Part shown: in pieces, positions 61,027-64,000 of the stretch | Numbering within the stretch: position 1 is the first letter of the stretch | Layout of the letters: the number at the start of each line of letters is the position of its first letter | DNA from: Sparassis latifolia | Lineage: Eukaryota > Basidiomycota > Agaricomycetes > Polyporales > Sparassidaceae | Reading direction: 5' to 3' | Assembly: GCA_018466975.1 (NCBI GenBank) | Contig: CM031558.1 | Span: forward strand, 868,001 to 932,000 | DNA: 64,000 nucleotides | Made by a program: the position numbers and the translations under genes | The notes under the pieces: model-generated | What the model saw: the letters and a program-made list of their open reading frames with translations, nothing else | Databases searched by the model: none | Told to the model about the DNA's origin: nothing

Positions 61027-62928
61027 ATGGCCTCTGCCTTCCGCGCTGTCTTCAAGCAAGTGCGTATTTTTCCATTCTACTTCAAGTCACATGAACTCAT
61101 CACCTGCACTCGTCATACTCCGTTCTAGTCACGGCCTTCCGCTCTCGCACCTTCGGCCCGCTTCGCCTCCACCTCCTCAAAGACCGTCTCCCTCAAGGAC
61201 AGGCTTGCCGATCTCATCCCTGCAGAGATCGAAAATGTATCCTGTTCCCCATCACTCACATCTTCACTTCCCGCTGATCATATCTTGGACCAGGTGAAAG
61301 CCACGCGTGCCGCGCATGGAAAGAAGTCTTTTGGTCCCGTCCTTGTAGATCAGCTCTATGGGTAAGCCTTCCCATTTTTTGGCGGTTTATTTCCTCCCTT
61401 ACAATCCGTTCAGGGGCATGCGAGGCTTGCCTGCGCTTATATGGGATGGCTCCATTCTTGACCCAGGTTTGTTCTTCCTTTCATTTTTTTTGCCTTCGTT
61501 CTCATGCGATGTTACACGTCTCAGAGGAAGGCATCCGCTTCCGTGGAAGGACCATTCCCGAGTGCCAGGAGCTCCTCCCCCGAGCTCCTGGTAGTTCTGA
61601 ACCTCTTCCGGAGGGACTCTTCTGGCTTCTCCTAACTGGCGAGGTCCCTACTCAAGAGCAGGTTACCGCACTTTCCAGGGACTGGGCAGCGCGGGCTACT
61701 ATTCCCGACTTCGTGGAAGATATCCTCGACAGATGTCCGGACACTCTGCATCCTATGAGCCAATTCAGTTTGGCCGTTACTGCCGTAAGACTCGCACACT
61801 TCCGGTAGTTGACCTCTGTACTCATATCTTGCTCCAGTTGAATCGCGATTCCGCCTTCGCCAAGGCCTACCAGCAAGGCATTTCTAAAAAGGAGTACTGG
61901 CAGCCCACCTTCGAGGACGGTATGGACCTGTGAGTTTGCATATACCGTCACCTCGCCGATTGTGTACTCATTTGTCTCACAGCATCGCCAAGCTCCCCAA
62001 CATCGCTGGCCGCATCTACCGTAACGTTTACGGCAAGGGCAAGATACCCACAATTGAGCCCAACAGGGATTACTCTTGGAATCTAGCCCATCTATTAGGG
62101 TTCGACCAGGATCCTGCTTTCGTCGACCTCTTGAGGCTTTACATCACCATTCACAGGCACGCGTTCCCTACAATTATAGTCGCGGGAGCCTGACATCTCG
62201 TACTAGTGATCATGAAGGAGGTAACGTTTCCGCACACACCGGCAAGTTAGTGGGTTCGGCTCTTTCCGATCCGTTCCTGGCCTTCAGTGCTTCCTTGAAC
62301 GGTCTTGCTGGGCCTCTACATGGCCTCGCCAACCAGGAGGTGCTCTTATGGTTGCGCAAAATGCAGTTCAAGATTGGCGAGAACGCCAGCGATGAAGCTG
62401 TCAAGGAATACGTCTGGTCAACGTTGAAGGCTGGTCAGGTCGTCCCCGGATACGGACATGCCGTCCTCAGGAAGACCGATCCACGCTATACCGCTCAGCG
62501 CAAGTTTGCGCTCAAACACATGCCTGATGATCCTCTCTTCCAATTGGTTGGCCAGGTCTTTAAAATCGTCCCCGACATCTTACTCGCGGTAGGTACCATC
62601 TGCATGGAAATTGTCGTACGCACGCTGATACGTTTCATCTCTGCAGGCCGGCAAAGCGAAGAACCCCTGGCCCAATGTTGATGCCCACTCCGGTGTGCTG
62701 CTGACGCACTACGGACTGAAGGAGATGCAATTCTACACCGTTCTCTTCGGTGTCTCCCGTGCCTTTGGTGTGACTGCCCAGTTGATCTGGGATCGTGCCC
62801 TCGGTGCTCGTGAGTAGATATTCGTTGACGACTTCGGCATGATAGCTAACTGTATCTCTGTAGCTCTGGAACGTCCGAAATCGTACTCTACGGTGGCTAT
62901 CCAGCAGATGTTCAAGGACAAGCCGTAA
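61027..62928 (+). CDS. CIT1: Citrate synthase, mitochondrial
   Basis: Ten exons (61027-61059, 61129-61236, 61294-61361, 61414-61466, 61525-61784, 61838-61929, 61983-62156, 62207-62588, 62647-62809, 62864-62928) total 1398 nt, or 465 residues. It condenses acetyl-CoA with oxaloacetate in the TCA cycle. The N-terminus [20 protein letters not shown] is a likely mitochondrial presequence. Active-site residues are seen in [11 protein letters not shown] (first His), [15 protein letters not shown] (second His) and PNVDAHSG (Asp). Other hallmarks are [27 protein letters not shown] and [17 protein letters not shown]. Intron 7 (62157-62206) has a GC donor and an AG acceptor; all other introns are GT-AG. 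The model is fully in frame. Confidence 0.96.
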
Positions 62929-63118
62929 AGTTGGCGCACCTCACCCGCACTGTGTAAGAACGGAGAGCACATTTGGCCACTTTTTTAAAAGGGGCCGAGG
63001 ATATTCACGATGATAGACACTCCAGCCATAGAGTACCTTAGTCCATTCAGTACATGTAGTGTGTTTACGTAATAAGCTTTCGTAAATGAACTTGCTCTCG
63101 AACTTGTTGATCACTTCC
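62929..63118. promoter_or_regulatory. Intergenic region between citrate synthase and zinc-finger gene
   Basis: A 190 bp spacer that must hold the citrate synthase 3' end signals and the promoter of the next gene on the same strand. Candidate AATAAG-like and AATGAA-like words occur near 63070-63090, but no firm site can be named. Confidence 0.4.
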
Positions 63119-63922
63119 ATGTCAGACGTTCGTGCGTTGCTCAAAGCGAAACGGCAAGAGATCCACGTCAACCACCCTCTTGCGTCGTATACCTCCAGTG
63201 GGCAACTACGATGCATTGCTTGCAGTACTATTGTCAAGCAGAGCTCTTCCTGGGATGGTCACGTTGGTAGCAAGGCTCATCGCACTAATGCAGCGCGTCT
63301 CAAGGAGCAACAACGCCTGCGAGAGATTCAGGAAGAATCGGAGAGGAAGCGCAGGGCAGCGGAGAAGGATGAAGAAGAGACCGTGTCCAAGAGGCAGAAG
63401 GTCCAAGAGGAAGACAGTGAGGACGACGAGGCGCCTTCGCATCCACGAGCTGGATTCCCCGCAGATTTCTTCTCTGACCCTTCGCGAGCTCCACTGCCAC
63501 CGCCATCCGACGACGAATCCGATGAGGTAGCTCTTACAGTTGACGCCCCAGTGGACGCCGTGGACCTGGAGTGGCGGCGATTTCAAGAGGCAGTTCTCAA
63601 TGCCCCGGACGAGCGCGAGGCGTACGAGCGCGCGACCGTTGTTGCTGAACCCGTATTGGCTGTCGAGTCCCCGAGCGGCTTCCCTCCTGCTCAGACCGAT
63701 GTTGGCCATCAAGTCTCGCAACACGAGGAAGTGGTAGATCAGGCCGAGTTGAGGAGAAGACGAGAGCAGGAGGACAGAGAGTTGATCATGGACAGGCTGC
63801 TGGACGAGGAACGCGCGCAAGAGGAGGCGGACGAGAAGGTTACTGTTTTGAAGCTCAGGCTCAATGCGTTGAAGAAGCAGCGGGAGGCAGCGCGCAAGCT
63901 CAAAAGCAAATCTGCACCGTGA
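63119..63922 (+). CDS. ZNF830/CCDC16-like zinc-finger coiled-coil nuclear protein
   Basis: A single exon from MSDVRALLKAKRQEIHVNHP gives 267 residues. The N-terminal region has a C2H2-like finger: IACSTIVKQ preceded by RC, then SWDGHVGSKAHRTN (Cys pair CIAC, His pair HVGSKAH). This is the layout of ZNF830/CCDC16, which is linked to pre-mRNA splicing and genome stability in animals. Next is a Glu/Lys/Arg-rich helical region with a basic NLS-like KRRAAEKDEEETVSKRQKV, an acidic linker, an FPADFFSDP motif typical of the family, and a C-terminal coiled coil (ELRRRREQEDRELIMDRLLD) ending in a Lys-rich tail. The second Met in the frame is chosen because the homologous domain starts there. Confidence 0.75.
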   Translation: MSDVRALLKAKRQEIHVNHPLASYTSSGQLRCIACSTIVKQSSSWDGHVGSKAHRTNAARLKEQQRLREIQEESERKRRAAEKDEEETVSKRQKVQEEDSEDDEAPSHPRAGFPADFFSDPSRAPLPPPSDDESDEVALTVDAPVDAVDLEWRRFQEAVLNAPDEREAYERATVVAEPVLAVESPSGFPPAQTDVGHQVSQHEEVVDQAELRRRREQEDRELIMDRLLDEERAQEEADEKVTVLKLRLNALKKQREAARKLKSKSAP

Positions 63923-64000
63923 TCCAGTGCTAGATAGCATTAATGCGGTCTACTCTGTAAGTCGCCAGGTATGCAAGGGCCCGAGTATTTACTCAAACGG

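Noticed and set aside
63206..63940. 244-codon minus-strand frame opposite the zinc-finger gene
   Set aside because: It is an antisense shadow of the coiled-coil coding region, with Leu-rich composition expected from the complement of Glu/Arg codons.

Overview
The window looks like an agaricomycete (probably polypore-type) basidiomycete genome. Introns are short (about 40-60 nt, occasionally up to 95), repeats belong to families typical of this group (Helitron, Plavaka, Ty3/gypsy gag, DUF6698, DUF6729), and the right end carries host housekeeping genes. No bacterial-type operon, CRISPR array, rRNA or tRNA was recognised.

Left and centre (1-53 kb) is a nest of mobile DNA. A Helitron supplies several broken pieces: two copies of the N-terminal Rep-side region (75-515 and 30971-31354), a DUF6570-type piece (5239-6198), and the 3' part of the helicase, which is fused to a predicted cysteine-peptidase domain (25284-27737) and followed by the Helitron 3' end at 27854. 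The same 3' end sits at 516, 28621 and 31977, each time attached to long AT-rich, ORF-free DNA; these look like non-autonomous derivatives in reverse orientation. A second repeat of about 2.85 kb, carrying an F-box-like gene and a small unknown gene, is present twice in inverted orientation (22431-25284 and 45634-48484). Its last ~250 bp also occur alone at ~4990-5238 and ~41981-42232. Around these lie GC-rich minisatellites with hairpin cores, ~70 bp near-perfect palindromes, and copies of agaricomycete gene families: an Spt5/KOW-like relic, an intact-looking unknown gene at 18829-20247, a gag relic, a DUF6729 gene, an unknown family at 42.4-44.2 kb and a DUF6698 gene. A decayed Plavaka transposase occupies 53146-57715.

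Right end (58-64 kb) is a conserved host block: an exosome RRP41/SKI6-type gene, the tRNA m7G46 methyltransferase TRM8 (minus), mitochondrial citrate synthase (plus, 10 exons) and a ZNF830/CCDC16-like nuclear zinc-finger protein. RRP41 carries an 855 bp terminal-inverted-repeat element with a perfect 8 bp target-site duplication inside a coding exon.

Two themes run through the window. First, most interrupted genes are broken by stop codons that one C-to-T (or G-to-A) change can explain, and two duplicated copies in the window show such changes directly. Second, several element boundaries can be placed to the base because an empty or paralogous site is also present.
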